Shown: piece by piece, positions 16,031 to 25,177 of the stretch
How the letters are laid out: the number at the start of each line of letters is the position of its first letter
Numbering within the stretch: position 1 is the first letter of the stretch
From: Magnetococcales bacterium
GTDB lineage: Bacteria; Pseudomonadota; Magnetococcia; Magnetococcales; JADGBX01
Direction of reading: 5' to 3'
NCBI GenBank assembly: GCA_015231265.1
Contig: JADGBX010000013.1
Location: forward strand, 1 to 36,091
DNA length: 36,091 bases
The notes under the pieces: generated by a model
Databases searched by the model: none
What the model was told of the DNA's origin: nothing
The model's input: only the letters and a program-made list of their open reading frames with translations
Position numbers and translations under genes: made by a program

Positions 16031-17651
16031 CCGTGAGGCGTGTAACGCGTTCTAATGCCGTAATGATCTCTTCCGTGTGTCGCTTCCAGGTATGATTATC
16101 AACGGCAGCATCCCGTGCCCGTGTCGCCAGTTGCTGCTGCAGCGTCTTGTCCTGCAACACCTGTTCAAGTCCCGCAGCCAAAGAGTCAGGATCTCCAGGA
16201 TCCACCATGTAGGCGGTTTTTTCATGGGAGAGAATCTCGCCGATCTGATCAAGATTCGAGGCGACGATTGGGCGTCCCATGGCCATGTACTCGAACAGTT
16301 TCGTCGGTGAGCCGAAAAAGGGTGTTCCATCCGGGTTCGGCACATGGGGTGAGGCGAGAATATCGCACGCCGCCAGATGGCTGGGCCCCTCCTTCTGGGC
16401 AACCAGTCCAGTGGTCACACAATAGGGGTCCAGTGCACGTTTCCGGATCTCCTCCTGGACGGTAGGAAAGGTAATGCCGTTACCGATCAGCAGAAGACGC
16501 ACGTTCTCCTTAAGATCAGGATTGCGTTGCAACAGCGCATCAAATGCTTGAACCAGAACATCGGCGCCGTGCCACAGGCCAAATGTGCCGATGAAGCCAA
16601 TGACCTGTTTTCCAAGGAGGTCATAGCGCTGTCGGACGATGGAGCCGTCGACATCGGGATGGTAGACATCCGGGTTGACACCATTGGGGTTGACAAGAAT
16701 ACGTCGGGCGTCGATGCCAGCGGCAACCAACTCGTCTCGCAGTGGTTTGCTGACCACCACCACCAGATCAGCGGCTGTAAGATTCAATGACTCGATTCGT
16801 CTGGATAGTGTTTCGTAGCGGAGCTCATCGCCCCAGTTCTTGGCGATCCACACCTCAGAACCGTTGTACTCGGTGACCAGAGGTACACAGAGATCCTGAG
16901 AGAGTGCGACAGCAGTCGTACTATTGAAGGCATAGCGCTGATAGACGAAGCTGATCTCTCGCCCGGCAACCAGTTTCAACCCGGCTGCGTGTGCGGTTGT
17001 GTTGTGGTGCAGTTCTCGAATCTCTCTGAAGTCGAGGAAGCGTGTTTTCGGGGGAACAATCGTCTGTTGCAGGTCGGGGCGGACCGTTGGAATCCGATCG
17101 GTCGTCAGCATGATCGGTTCGTGACAGAACGTGTCGAGATGATTGAGCACACCAGCGATGTGGCCGAGAGATCCACCGGACTGGACGCCGAAGAAGAAGT
17201 CCATCCGTAAATAGACGGGCGTTGCCTGACGGTTGAATGCCTGACGATGGGTGATGCCCGCTTCCAGTCTTTTCAACGCGATCATGGTTGAAGAGAAGAC
17301 CGTGTTGTGTTGTCGGCTATCACGCCATCGGGCTACTCCCCATGAGAGGACATGACGCCAGGTGACCGAGATCGTCTCGCCATCATCGCCGTGAACAGTC
17401 GCCTTGCCTCGGGAGAGGAGACGCATGAAGAGCCCGTGCATGAAACGTCCCGTCAACAGATAGGTTCTGTAACAGCGTAGGGAGACCTCACCATATCGGA
17501 ACAGATGGCGTATGATATGACCGGTTTTAATCCAGCTCTTCAGCTGGTCAAACGAGATGACATGTGGTTCGTCCGCACCTGGTTTCTCTTCGCTACGCCA
17601 GTCGGATGAACCATCCTTGATAATGATTAGACGTTGCAAAACTCTTCCCAC
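16008..17651 (-). CDS. GT4 glycosyltransferase with N-terminal extension
   Basis: This product has up to 547 residues. The C-terminal ~380 residues form a GT4 glycosyltransferase: GVQSGGSLGHIAGVLN near the N-lobe, VTEYNGSEVW, VVVSKPLRDELVAAGID, GFIGTFGLWHGADVLVQAF, and FEYMAMGRPIVASN with the E-x7-E type donor site. About 160 extra residues at the N terminus are not recognised. The start is uncertain. The frame opens with GTG at 17651, and a TTG at 17639 preceded by GGGAAG is an alternative. Either way it overlaps the end of amidotransferase 2. Its end overlaps the heparinase-family gene by 23 bp, indicating tight coupling. Confidence 0.86.
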   Translation of the reverse strand: MGRVLQRLIIIKDGSSDWRSEEKPGADEPHVISFDQLKSWIKTGHIIRHLFRYGEVSLRCYRTYLLTGRFMHGLFMRLLSRGKATVHGDDGETISVTWRHVLSWGVARWRDSRQHNTVFSSTMIALKRLEAGITHRQAFNRQATPVYLRMDFFFGVQSGGSLGHIAGVLNHLDTFCHEPIMLTTDRIPTVRPDLQQTIVPPKTRFLDFREIRELHHNTTAHAAGLKLVAGREISFVYQRYAFNSTTAVALSQDLCVPLVTEYNGSEVWIAKNWGDELRYETLSRRIESLNLTAADLVVVVSKPLRDELVAAGIDARRILVNPNGVNPDVYHPDVDGSIVRQRYDLLGKQVIGFIGTFGLWHGADVLVQAFDALLQRNPDLKENVRLLLIGNGITFPTVQEEIRKRALDPYCVTTGLVAQKEGPSHLAACDILASPHVPNPDGTPFFGSPTKLFEYMAMGRPIVASNLDQIGEILSHEKTAYMVDPGDPDSLAAGLEQVLQDKTLQQQLATRARDAAVDNHTWKRHTEEIITALERVTRLTDGSGGLA

Positions 17652-19531
17652 CAGAGTGCAAAGTTCAGAAGGTACCAGATCTTCGGACCTTCACCACGTT
17701 CGATCAGATTGTGAACATAATCTCCGTCAAGAAAATCGGTACGTTCACAGAACCGATCAAGTGTGGTCTTTGAAACATCGCCCAGGCGATCGAAAAACCA
17801 CTCGTAGACCGGAACACCGAACCCCTGTTTTTTACGATCGATCAGCGTATCTGGAATGACACCGCGTACCGCTCGTTTCAAGATGTGTTTTACCTGACCA
17901 TCACGCAGTTTCACCTCTGTTGGAATGCTCAGCGCCAGTTCCACGAACCGGTGATCCAGGAACGGCACCCTTCCCTCCAGAGAGACACCCATGCTCATTT
18001 TGTCCACCCGCATGAGCAGGAGTTCAGGAAGGCGTAAATTGAGATCAAGGTAGGTCATCCAGTGCAGGTGTGACGGTTCCCATGCCTGTTTCAGAAACCG
18101 CTCGCGAACAGGTTGCAGCGCTTCCCACGATGTGCGACCGGAGAATGTGCTCCGGAGTCGTGGTGAGAGCAGGCGCTGTTTCTCCACATCGGTGAACGCT
18201 TCGGCACCACCCCAGAAGATCGGTTGACCCATGGCACCTCGTCGCAACCATTCATACTGCATGGAGCGATCTTTACGCAGCATTTGCAGTGTGCCGAGTC
18301 CGAGGCGCTTCAACAGGCGCGGAACGGGGAGATCATCCAGGGATTGTAGTGTAAGAGAGCGTTTCCACGTCGGATAGCCACAGAACAGCTCATCAGCCCC
18401 TTCCCCTACCTGGCAGACGATTACACCGTTGTCTCGTGCCAGTTTGGAGACGTAGTAGACCGGGACACAGACGGGATCGGCAATGGGTTCATCCTGCAGA
18501 TGCACCATGCTGGGTAGAAAGTCGAGCAGATCGTCGATGTTGAGTTGGCGTTCATGGTGGTCGGCTCCCACCTGTTCCGCCATGAAGCGGGCGTGATGCA
18601 GCTCGTTCTGGTAGCTGTCATATTCGCCCTGATATCCGATGGAGAAGGTTTGAACGGGTGTGGAACTCCCTTCTGAAAACAGCGCTGCATTGGTGCTGGA
18701 GTCGATGCCGCCGGAGAGAAAGACACCGACAGGGACATCGGATACTTTGCGTAGTTGAACGGCGACGCGCAGCTCCTCCAGAAGTTGTTCGGCAATTTCC
18801 GCATCGGAACGACCGGTGAGGGGTTTGGTGTGGTCCCACACATCGTAGTAGCGGTGTTGCCGGATTGAACCATCGGCATCGACGCGCATCCAGGTCCCGG
18901 CCGGCAGTTTCTTGATGCCATCGAAGAGTGTTTGCGGAGCCGGTGTGGTGAGGAAGGAGAGATAGTGAAAGAAGGACTCTTCGTGGACCGATCGTTTCTG
19001 ATCTGGATCAGCCAGAAGTGCCTTGATCTCCGAGGCAAAAACAAGACGCCCATGGTGCTGGGAGTAGTAGAGAGGTTTGATGCCAATCCGGTCGCGCACC
19101 AACCAGAGCTGACGGTTGCGACCATCCCACAGGGCAAAGGCGAACATTCCTCGAAAGCGTTCCAGACAGTCGATGCCCCACTGCCTGAATGCGTGCAGGA
19201 TCATCTCGGTATCCGAGTGGTCCGTGATCCAGTGATCATCTCCCAGTGAGACCAGCTCTTTCCGGATCTCCTCATGGTTGTAGATCTCACCGTTGAAGAC
19301 GATCCAGAGATCATCATTCACAAGCTGCATGGGTTGGTTGGCGCTGGCGCTGGGATCGATGATGGCCAGTCGTCGATGAGCAAGACCGATATCTCCTTCC
19401 GGTGCAATCCACACGCCCGCACCGTCCGGGCCTCTGTGCTGCATCACATCCCGCATGCGTGTCAGATATGGTTCGGAAACCGTAAACCGGTTTTTTCCTT
19501 CCAGAACGACTGTCCCTACAATCCCACACAT
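17627..19531 (-). CDS. Asparagine-synthase-type amidotransferase 2
   Basis: This is an AsnB-like amidotransferase of 634 residues. The frame opens at 19570, but the start must be the ATG at 19531. It places Cys2 of MCGIVG at the processed N terminus, as the glutaminase mechanism requires, and has AGAGAG upstream. QHRGPDG and VFNGEIYN glutaminase motifs, the pyrophosphate loop SGGIDSS (273-279), GEGADELFCGY and EGRVPFLDH are intact, so it looks like a fully competent enzyme. It sits between the two-domain oxidoreductase and a GT4 gene, an arrangement familiar from exopolysaccharide clusters. It probably amidates a uronic acid. Confidence 0.9.
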   Translation of the reverse strand: MCGIVGTVVLEGKNRFTVSEPYLTRMRDVMQHRGPDGAGVWIAPEGDIGLAHRRLAIIDPSASANQPMQLVNDDLWIVFNGEIYNHEEIRKELVSLGDDHWITDHSDTEMILHAFRQWGIDCLERFRGMFAFALWDGRNRQLWLVRDRIGIKPLYYSQHHGRLVFASEIKALLADPDQKRSVHEESFFHYLSFLTTPAPQTLFDGIKKLPAGTWMRVDADGSIRQHRYYDVWDHTKPLTGRSDAEIAEQLLEELRVAVQLRKVSDVPVGVFLSGGIDSSTNAALFSEGSSTPVQTFSIGYQGEYDSYQNELHHARFMAEQVGADHHERQLNIDDLLDFLPSMVHLQDEPIADPVCVPVYYVSKLARDNGVIVCQVGEGADELFCGYPTWKRSLTLQSLDDLPVPRLLKRLGLGTLQMLRKDRSMQYEWLRRGAMGQPIFWGGAEAFTDVEKQRLLSPRLRSTFSGRTSWEALQPVRERFLKQAWEPSHLHWMTYLDLNLRLPELLLMRVDKMSMGVSLEGRVPFLDHRFVELALSIPTEVKLRDGQVKHILKRAVRGVIPDTLIDRKKQGFGVPVYEWFFDRLGDVSKTTLDRFCERTDFLDGDYVHNLIERGEGPKIWYLLNFALWWEEFCNV

Positions 19532-19628
19532 GCGGTCATTCTCTCTATTTGGCGTCAATGAGATCGGCAACCTACCTACTCACCATCTGTTTGAGACAGT
19601 ACGTCGGTAGATCCACGATAGACAGCGA

Positions 19629-21761
19629 TCAGTTCAAAGAGGTATCAACGGACAGTGCAATCTCCGTTGCCTGAACCTGTTGCCAGAGCGGAATAGGCCA
19701 TTCACCTCCCTGTTTGATTGCCTGAGCGAACGCTTCAACCTCTTCTCGCTGGCCTTTGGCCATGGTGGTGGTTTTCATACCTTTGTTTGGGCGGCCATAG
19801 ACCGATACCTTCTGGTAATCTTCAAGAACCATAACGGTACCATCCACGTAGAGTTCCATATGCTCTTTGGGATAGGCACCACAGCCGAGTGCTGTATAGG
19901 TCAGTGTCGCCACAGAGCCATCGTCGAAGGAGATTGTGGCGACGAAGTTGTCTCGCCGTCCATAGTGACCGGTCTTCGGATCCAGAGCGTGCGCGGTCAC
20001 CTGTGTCACTTTGGAGCCGGTCAGGTAGGTGAAGAGATCGTAGATGTGGCACGCTTCACCCAGGTTGCGGCCACCACCCTCCTTGCCGTGCACCCAGTGA
20101 TCCAACGGGATGTGTCCTGCATTCATCCGATAGTTGATGATCATGGGGTTGCTGCGCTGGGCAATCTCTTTATGAATGTACTGAATATGTGGTGAAAATC
20201 GTCTATTGAAACCTGTTAACAGAACCGGTGGTGTTTCGCCGTTTTCCTGGTAAAACGTTGTGACCTGTTTCAACTCTGCCGCTGTCAGAGCCAACGGTTT
20301 CTCGACCAGGACATGTTTTCCAGCCTGCAACGCCTGAAGGGCCATATCGGCGTGAAGGTCGTGACGTGTGCAGAGCAGAACGGCATCCACATCGGCATCG
20401 GAGACGATCTTTGCATAGTCGGTTGTGGCGTAGTTGGCGGCACACTGCTTGGCCGTGGTCTGAGCGTTGTGACCAGTGCGGCTGGCAATGGCTTGGATGT
20501 GGTAATCCTCGCCCATGGATTGCAGATTGGGAATATGCATTCCCTTGGCAAAACCGCCAGCGCCGACGATGGCGATCCGAATGCGATCGGATGCCGCAGA
20601 TGACGCCAGAGGATTGGCAACCACATGGTTGGGATCTTCCGTCTGTTCATAACGGAGTAGCACCATCAAAGGGGCATCCCCCTGTTCTGCCAGGGCTGCG
20701 TAGGCGTCGGTTGCCTGCTCGATTGGGTAGCGGCTGTCGATGAGTGCGGAGACGTTCAATTTTCCATCGGCTAGCAGGCGCAGATAGGCGGACATGTTAC
20801 GATTCTCTGTCCAGCGCACATAGGAGACCGGATAGTCCAGCCCCTCCTCTTCGTAGGGACGGTCGTAGCGGCCTGGACCATAGGAGCAGGAGATGAAAAA
20901 ATCCAGTTCCTTGGCGTAGAAATCGGCCCTGTTGAGCCCTAACCCAACGTCACCGACCAGCACCACCCTCCCTTTCTTGCGGCACATGGAGAACGCTGTG
21001 GAGACGATGGCATCGGTGGCCGCCGCCGCGGTGATGATCACCCCATCGGCACCGATGCCGTCAGTGAGACGAGCCACGGAGGCAATGTCGTTGCCATCTT
21101 CCGGGTGCAGGCCGATATCCAAGCCGTTATCGAGTGCCGTCTGGATGCGATCTCGATTCAGGTCGGTACCGATGACATGGCAGCCGTTGGCTTTGAGCAA
21201 TTGCACTGTCAACTGACCGAGAATTCCCAGCCCGATAACCACGAAAGACTCTCCCAATGTCGGAGAGGCTCGGCGTACGCCCTGCAGCGCGATGGCACCG
21301 AGTGTAACAGTGCTGGCATTGTCTAATCCCAGGCCATCAGGAACCAGTACGGTCAGATTACGAGGAACGCAGACGTAATCGGCATGATTGGCACACTGTG
21401 CCCCGGCACAAGCCACCCGATCTCCAACACTGATGTCATCGATCCCCTCCCCGACTTCCACCACGACACCTGCCAAAGAGTAGCCTGTAGGATTGCCGGC
21501 GGCGGCCAGTTTTCCCTGTACCACACGCCGGGTCTGCCCGATTCCGTCGCGGGCCGCCATCTGCAGCACTTTTCGCACCTGATTCGGATGACGCAACGCC
21601 TTTTTCCACAGTGGGTCACCACTGGAACGTACACCGCTCATCTCCGTACCGATGGAGATGCAGGAGTGATCGACACGTACGAGAACCGAGCCCGGAGTCA
21701 CCTGTGGTGCCGGAACTTCTTCCACCATCGCTTTGCCTTGTCTGACCAGTATCTGTTTCAT
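19629..21761 (-). CDS. Two-domain oxidoreductase (MDR alcohol dehydrogenase + Gfo/Idh/MocA)
   Basis: This 710-residue fusion has two NAD(P)-binding parts. Residues ~1-370 are a medium-chain dehydrogenase with a GroES-like domain (VRVDHSCISIGTEMSGV, GYSLAGVVVEVGEGID, FVVIGLGILGQLTVQLLKA). Residues ~390-710 are a Gfo/Idh/MocA oxidoreductase (RIRIAIVGAGGFAKGMHIPN, HVLVEKPLALTAAEL). This fusion is recurrent in polysaccharide clusters next to heparinase II/III-family and Asn-synthase-like genes, exactly as here. It is thought to oxidise and reduce a nucleotide sugar, though the substrate is not established. Its start overlaps the HddC stop by 4 bp (ATGA). Confidence 0.9.
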   Translation of the reverse strand: MKQILVRQGKAMVEEVPAPQVTPGSVLVRVDHSCISIGTEMSGVRSSGDPLWKKALRHPNQVRKVLQMAARDGIGQTRRVVQGKLAAAGNPTGYSLAGVVVEVGEGIDDISVGDRVACAGAQCANHADYVCVPRNLTVLVPDGLGLDNASTVTLGAIALQGVRRASPTLGESFVVIGLGILGQLTVQLLKANGCHVIGTDLNRDRIQTALDNGLDIGLHPEDGNDIASVARLTDGIGADGVIITAAAATDAIVSTAFSMCRKKGRVVLVGDVGLGLNRADFYAKELDFFISCSYGPGRYDRPYEEEGLDYPVSYVRWTENRNMSAYLRLLADGKLNVSALIDSRYPIEQATDAYAALAEQGDAPLMVLLRYEQTEDPNHVVANPLASSAASDRIRIAIVGAGGFAKGMHIPNLQSMGEDYHIQAIASRTGHNAQTTAKQCAANYATTDYAKIVSDADVDAVLLCTRHDLHADMALQALQAGKHVLVEKPLALTAAELKQVTTFYQENGETPPVLLTGFNRRFSPHIQYIHKEIAQRSNPMIINYRMNAGHIPLDHWVHGKEGGGRNLGEACHIYDLFTYLTGSKVTQVTAHALDPKTGHYGRRDNFVATISFDDGSVATLTYTALGCGAYPKEHMELYVDGTVMVLEDYQKVSVYGRPNKGMKTTTMAKGQREEVEAFAQAIKQGGEWPIPLWQQVQATEIALSVDTSLN

Positions 21762-22486
21762 GCACTCTGTTCCGTGGTAAGTTCGCGTTGTGCCCGTGCG
21801 TAGTCCTCGGGAATTCCCATGTCGATAAAATAGCCGTCACACGCATGACCCATCAGGGGATGTTGCTCGACCATCCGTTCCAGAAAGTCCCGTTCAAAGG
21901 AGAACTGTTCCGGTTGCTCCTGTAAAGCTCCAGCTTCAAGAAGATAGACACCACCGTTGATCTGTCCGGGACCACTATGATCCCCCTTCTCGAGAAACTG
22001 CGTAATGCGTCCAGTATCATTGCACTGGACGACACCGTAGCGTTGACACTCCGGCATCGGTTTAAGAGCTAGCGTTACGACAGCATGATGGCGATGGTGA
22101 CACTGAGAAAGCTGGTCAAGAGACACGCGAAACAGTGTATCACCGTTGACGGCAAGTACGTGATCCGATGTGGCCTCTTTAAGCGCTTTGCGTATGGCTC
22201 CGCCGGTCCCCAAAGGGGTCTTTTCCCGTGAATAGAGGATTGGACACCCACGATATCGCTGTTCTCTGCTGGCGAAATGGTCATGGATGATCGTATGGCC
22301 ATATCCCGTTGACAGGATAAAGCGCTCAATCCCCTGGCCGATCAGTTCATCCAGAATATGTTCGAGAAAGGGACGGTTCGCTACTGGTGCCATGGGTTTT
22401 GGAAGATCAGGCACCACCGAACGCAGCCGAGTCCCGAATCCACCGGCCAGAATGATCGCTTCAGTGACCCTCTCCGTATGTTCCAT
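21758..22486 (-). CDS. hddC: D-glycero-alpha-D-manno-heptose 1-phosphate guanylyltransferase
   Basis: This sugar-phosphate nucleotidyltransferase of 242 residues starts with the GT-A nucleotide loop AIILAGGFGTRLRSV. PKPMAPVANRPFLEHI, TPLGTGGAIRKALK and VNGDTLFRV follow. The pattern closely matches HddC of Campylobacter and Aneurinibacillus from memory. It would make GDP-D-glycero-alpha-D-manno-heptose from GTP and the heptose 1-phosphate. Close relatives activate other sugars (mannose-1-phosphate, GlcNAc-1-phosphate). The adjacent HddA-like kinase and GDP-heptose-modifying genes decide the call. It is separated from hddA by 12 bp. Confidence 0.85.
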   Translation of the reverse strand: MEHTERVTEAIILAGGFGTRLRSVVPDLPKPMAPVANRPFLEHILDELIGQGIERFILSTGYGHTIIHDHFASREQRYRGCPILYSREKTPLGTGGAIRKALKEATSDHVLAVNGDTLFRVSLDQLSQCHHRHHAVVTLALKPMPECQRYGVVQCNDTGRITQFLEKGDHSGPGQINGGVYLLEAGALQEQPEQFSFERDFLERMVEQHPLMGHACDGYFIDMGIPEDYARAQRELTTEQSA

Positions 22487-22498
22487 GCGTCAACGCCT

Positions 22499-23503
22499 TC
22501 AGAACTGCTGATCGTGTCTGGAGTAGTAGATGATCTGGCTGCCGAGATCCTCGAATTTGAAAGGAACATGCAGCAGTCCGGACATCGCTTCTTTGATGCG
22601 CTGGTGATCCTCCGGTTTTGCAAAAAAGAGCATGAATCCACCACCGCCAGCCCCCAACAATTTCCCTCCAATCCCCCCGGCCTGACGTCCTCGTTCATAG
22701 ATAGCGTCGATCTCACTGTTGGTGATCAGAGTGCTTATGGTGCGTTTGATACGCCACTGTTCGTGAAGAAGACGGCCAAATTCCATCAGATCTGTTCCAG
22801 AATCAAGCAGTATCTTCAATGCCTCATCCACCAGTGTATGCATGGTAGTGAGGTCGATTTTATTCTGCCGTGTATTCTTGATCTGTTCGCCGGCGATGTC
22901 CGAGGCGTTACGGGAGAAGCCGGTAAAAAAGAGCATCATATGGCGTTGCAACTCTTCGAAGCGCTTAGACGACATGACGATGGGACTGACTACTATTGGC
23001 TGCTTGCCACCGCTGAAATCGATGCGGTTAAATCCACCAAATGCTGCCGCAGTCTGGTCCTGAGAACCGACATTCTCGCCGATCATCTCCTGTTCAACGT
23101 GAATAGCCTGCAACGCTAATTGACGTTTGGTCGGTATGGCCTGCTTCAGAGTGTGCAGAGCATGGAGCAGTCCGACAGTGAATGTGGAACTGGACCCCAG
23201 ACCGGATCGGGCAGGAAGATCAGCGTTGTGGACAATTTCAATGCCTTCATCAACATCGAGATATCGGCAGCACTCCCGAACCGAAGCGTGCTGTATTTCA
23301 TCGATCCTGGAGACCCGCTCATCACGAAAATAGCGGATACGATAGCGATAATCGAAAAAGGGAGGCATTCTTCGACAGGTGATGAAGCAGTACTTGTCAA
23401 TGGAAGTACTAAGGACGGAACCACCGTGCTTCCTGTACCAGACCGGATAGTCTGTTCCACCACCGAAAAAGGAGATGCGAAATGGTGTGCGACAGATGAT
23501 CAT
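22499..23503 (-). CDS. hddA: D-glycero-alpha-D-manno-heptose 7-phosphate kinase
   Basis: This 334-residue GHMP-family kinase would phosphorylate C1 of D-glycero-alpha-D-manno-heptose 7-phosphate. The N terminus IICRTPFRISFFGGGTDYP is the sugar-recognition segment typical of HddA. The ATP loop is LPARSGLGSSSTFTVG, and the C-terminal GHMP motif is GGKLLGAGGGGFMLFF. Order and spacing with hddC support the GDP-heptose pathway. The isomerase (GmhA) and phosphatase (GmhB) steps that must precede and follow it are not encoded here and would have to be chromosomal. Confidence 0.87.
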   Translation of the reverse strand: MIICRTPFRISFFGGGTDYPVWYRKHGGSVLSTSIDKYCFITCRRMPPFFDYRYRIRYFRDERVSRIDEIQHASVRECCRYLDVDEGIEIVHNADLPARSGLGSSSTFTVGLLHALHTLKQAIPTKRQLALQAIHVEQEMIGENVGSQDQTAAAFGGFNRIDFSGGKQPIVVSPIVMSSKRFEELQRHMMLFFTGFSRNASDIAGEQIKNTRQNKIDLTTMHTLVDEALKILLDSGTDLMEFGRLLHEQWRIKRTISTLITNSEIDAIYERGRQAGGIGGKLLGAGGGGFMLFFAKPEDHQRIKEAMSGLLHVPFKFEDLGSQIIYYSRHDQQF

Positions 23504-23550
23504 GCAAACAGATCCTTTAATATGGCAGAAAGGTTATTTAGATCAGTTGG

Positions 23551-24075
23551 TTAATCGACAAAATGTCCTGCCTGATCGCGTCGTGAAAGAATGGGTTTTT
23601 CTATAGGCCACCAGATGCCAAGCTCTGGATCGTTCCAGATCATGGTGAACTGGGCGGACGGGTTGTAATAAGTTGTCTGCTTATAATGGAAAATGGCACT
23701 ATCACTGAGTATGAGATGGGCGTTACCGTGATTGGGTGGTACAAGAATCTGTTGTCGATTGATGTCGGAGAGTACAAAGGATTGCCACTCTCCGAACCGT
23801 TCAGATTCCCGATCGCCATTGACAACAACCAGATAGAATCGTCCATGCAGGCAGGAGATCAGTTTCCATGTCTCACGATCACCATGAATACCACGCAGAA
23901 CATGGTGATCGGAGACGGAGATATCATCCTGAATAAAACGCATGTCAATGCCATGCTGTTGATAGAGTTTCTCGTTGTAGAGCTCGACATAGTGTCCCCG
24001 ATGATCTTCGAATGGGTCCAGTGTGATCTTCAGGACGCCGGGCATCTTAGTCTCTTCAACACGAATGTTATCCAT
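23551..24075 (-). CDS. RmlC-like GDP-6-deoxy-4-keto-heptose epimerase
   Basis: This is a small cupin of the dTDP-4-dehydrorhamnose 3,5-epimerase family, 174 residues. The catalytic-site segment reads VLRGIHGDRETWKL, in place of RmlC's usual RGLHxQ. PPNHGNAHLILSDSAIFHYK follows. The RGIHGD variant is what I recall from Campylobacter jejuni heptose epimerases (MlghB/DdahB), which act on the GDP-4-keto-6-deoxyheptose made by the neighbouring dehydratase. The start has AGAGG upstream with a 6-base spacer. It lies between the dehydratase (20 bp) and hddA (47 bp). Which carbons it epimerises cannot be told from sequence. Confidence 0.8.
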   Translation of the reverse strand: MDNIRVEETKMPGVLKITLDPFEDHRGHYVELYNEKLYQQHGIDMRFIQDDISVSDHHVLRGIHGDRETWKLISCLHGRFYLVVVNGDRESERFGEWQSFVLSDINRQQILVPPNHGNAHLILSDSAIFHYKQTTYYNPSAQFTMIWNDPELGIWWPIEKPILSRRDQAGHFVD

Positions 24076-24095
24076 TGTTTTCCTCTCTCACGTGC

Positions 24096-25112
24096 TCAAC
24101 GTGTCCAAAAAGATGCTCCGGAACGTACCCGTTCTCTCCAGTAGTCGAGTAGATCCTGCATGGTTGTCTCGAACGGAATCTGAGGTGACCAGCCGGTGTG
24201 TTGCTGGAATTTTATCGTATTCGGAATCTGAAGATCCGCATCAATAGGACGCAACCGTTCAGGATCTATCGCCACAGTGATCTCATCCTTCCTGGTGGAG
24301 AGACTGATCAGATGGTCCAGCATCTGTCGAATGGTGCAGGAGTATGTGCCGCCGATGTTGTAATACTCCCCGGGCGTAGGGTTCACCGTAACCAGCATGT
24401 AGTAGGCGCGTACGGCATCTCGAACATCCGCCCAGGTACGCAACGATTCCAGATTACCAACTTTGATCACCGGTGGGATGGCGTCCCCCTCGATCATGGC
24501 GATCTGTTTGGCAAAGGTCGACTCGGCAAATACATCGCCCCGTCTTGGACCCGTATGGGTAAACATACGAGTTGTCATCACCTTCTGATCGTAGGCCTCG
24601 GCATGAAAGCGGCCGACCAGATCGGTGCCGACCTTGGAGATGGCATACGGTGAGGCCGGATGGAAGCCGACCTCTTCATGGATGGGGAGTTTCTCCTTGG
24701 GAACTCTGCCAAACACTTCAGAGGATGCACACACATGGATCACGGGATCACATGTCGCTCGGCGCAGCACTTCCAACAAACGGGAGGTGCCGTTGATATT
24801 GGTGTCCAGTGTTTCAATGGGTGCGTTGAAACTTGTTTTCGGATAGCTCTGTGCTGCGAGATGAAAAACATAGTCCGGCTGAACACGTTCAACGACATTT
24901 TGCAGTGACAACGCATCACGCAAATCACCATAGATGAAATGAACGCGATCCCCTGCGTTAACCCGAGGTATCAGATGTTGCACGTTGTCCATGGGGCTAC
25001 GCCAACGACACATGCCATGGATTTCCCAATCGGTATGCTCAAGAAGGTAATCGGCAAGATGGGATCCCACCATACCGGTGATACCTGTAATCAAAGCGCG
25101 TTTGACGTCCAT
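24096..25112 (-). CDS. GDP-heptose/GDP-mannose 4,6-dehydratase
   Basis: This short-chain dehydrogenase/reductase of the GDP-mannose 4,6-dehydratase family has 338 residues. The NAD(P) motif is GITGMVGSHLADYL. HLAAQSYPKTSF and a Tyr-x3-Lys (YAISK) with the preceding SSEVFG follow. The frame extends to 25145, but the ATG at 25112 gives the normal start directly before the nucleotide loop and has AAGGG upstream. Next to hddA/hddC the likely substrate is GDP-D-glycero-D-manno-heptose, yielding GDP-6-deoxy-4-keto-heptose (as DmhA/DdahA). GDP-mannose is the alternative. The final 4-keto reductase is not seen. Confidence 0.88.
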   Translation of the reverse strand: MDVKRALITGITGMVGSHLADYLLEHTDWEIHGMCRWRSPMDNVQHLIPRVNAGDRVHFIYGDLRDALSLQNVVERVQPDYVFHLAAQSYPKTSFNAPIETLDTNINGTSRLLEVLRRATCDPVIHVCASSEVFGRVPKEKLPIHEEVGFHPASPYAISKVGTDLVGRFHAEAYDQKVMTTRMFTHTGPRRGDVFAESTFAKQIAMIEGDAIPPVIKVGNLESLRTWADVRDAVRAYYMLVTVNPTPGEYYNIGGTYSCTIRQMLDHLISLSTRKDEITVAIDPERLRPIDADLQIPNTIKFQQHTGWSPQIPFETTMQDLLDYWRERVRSGASFWTR

Positions 25113-25177
25113 GCAACCCTTACCTGCTGTTCCTGTTACACCCATGAGTATCGTGAAAGCACTCCCTCTGGGAATGC

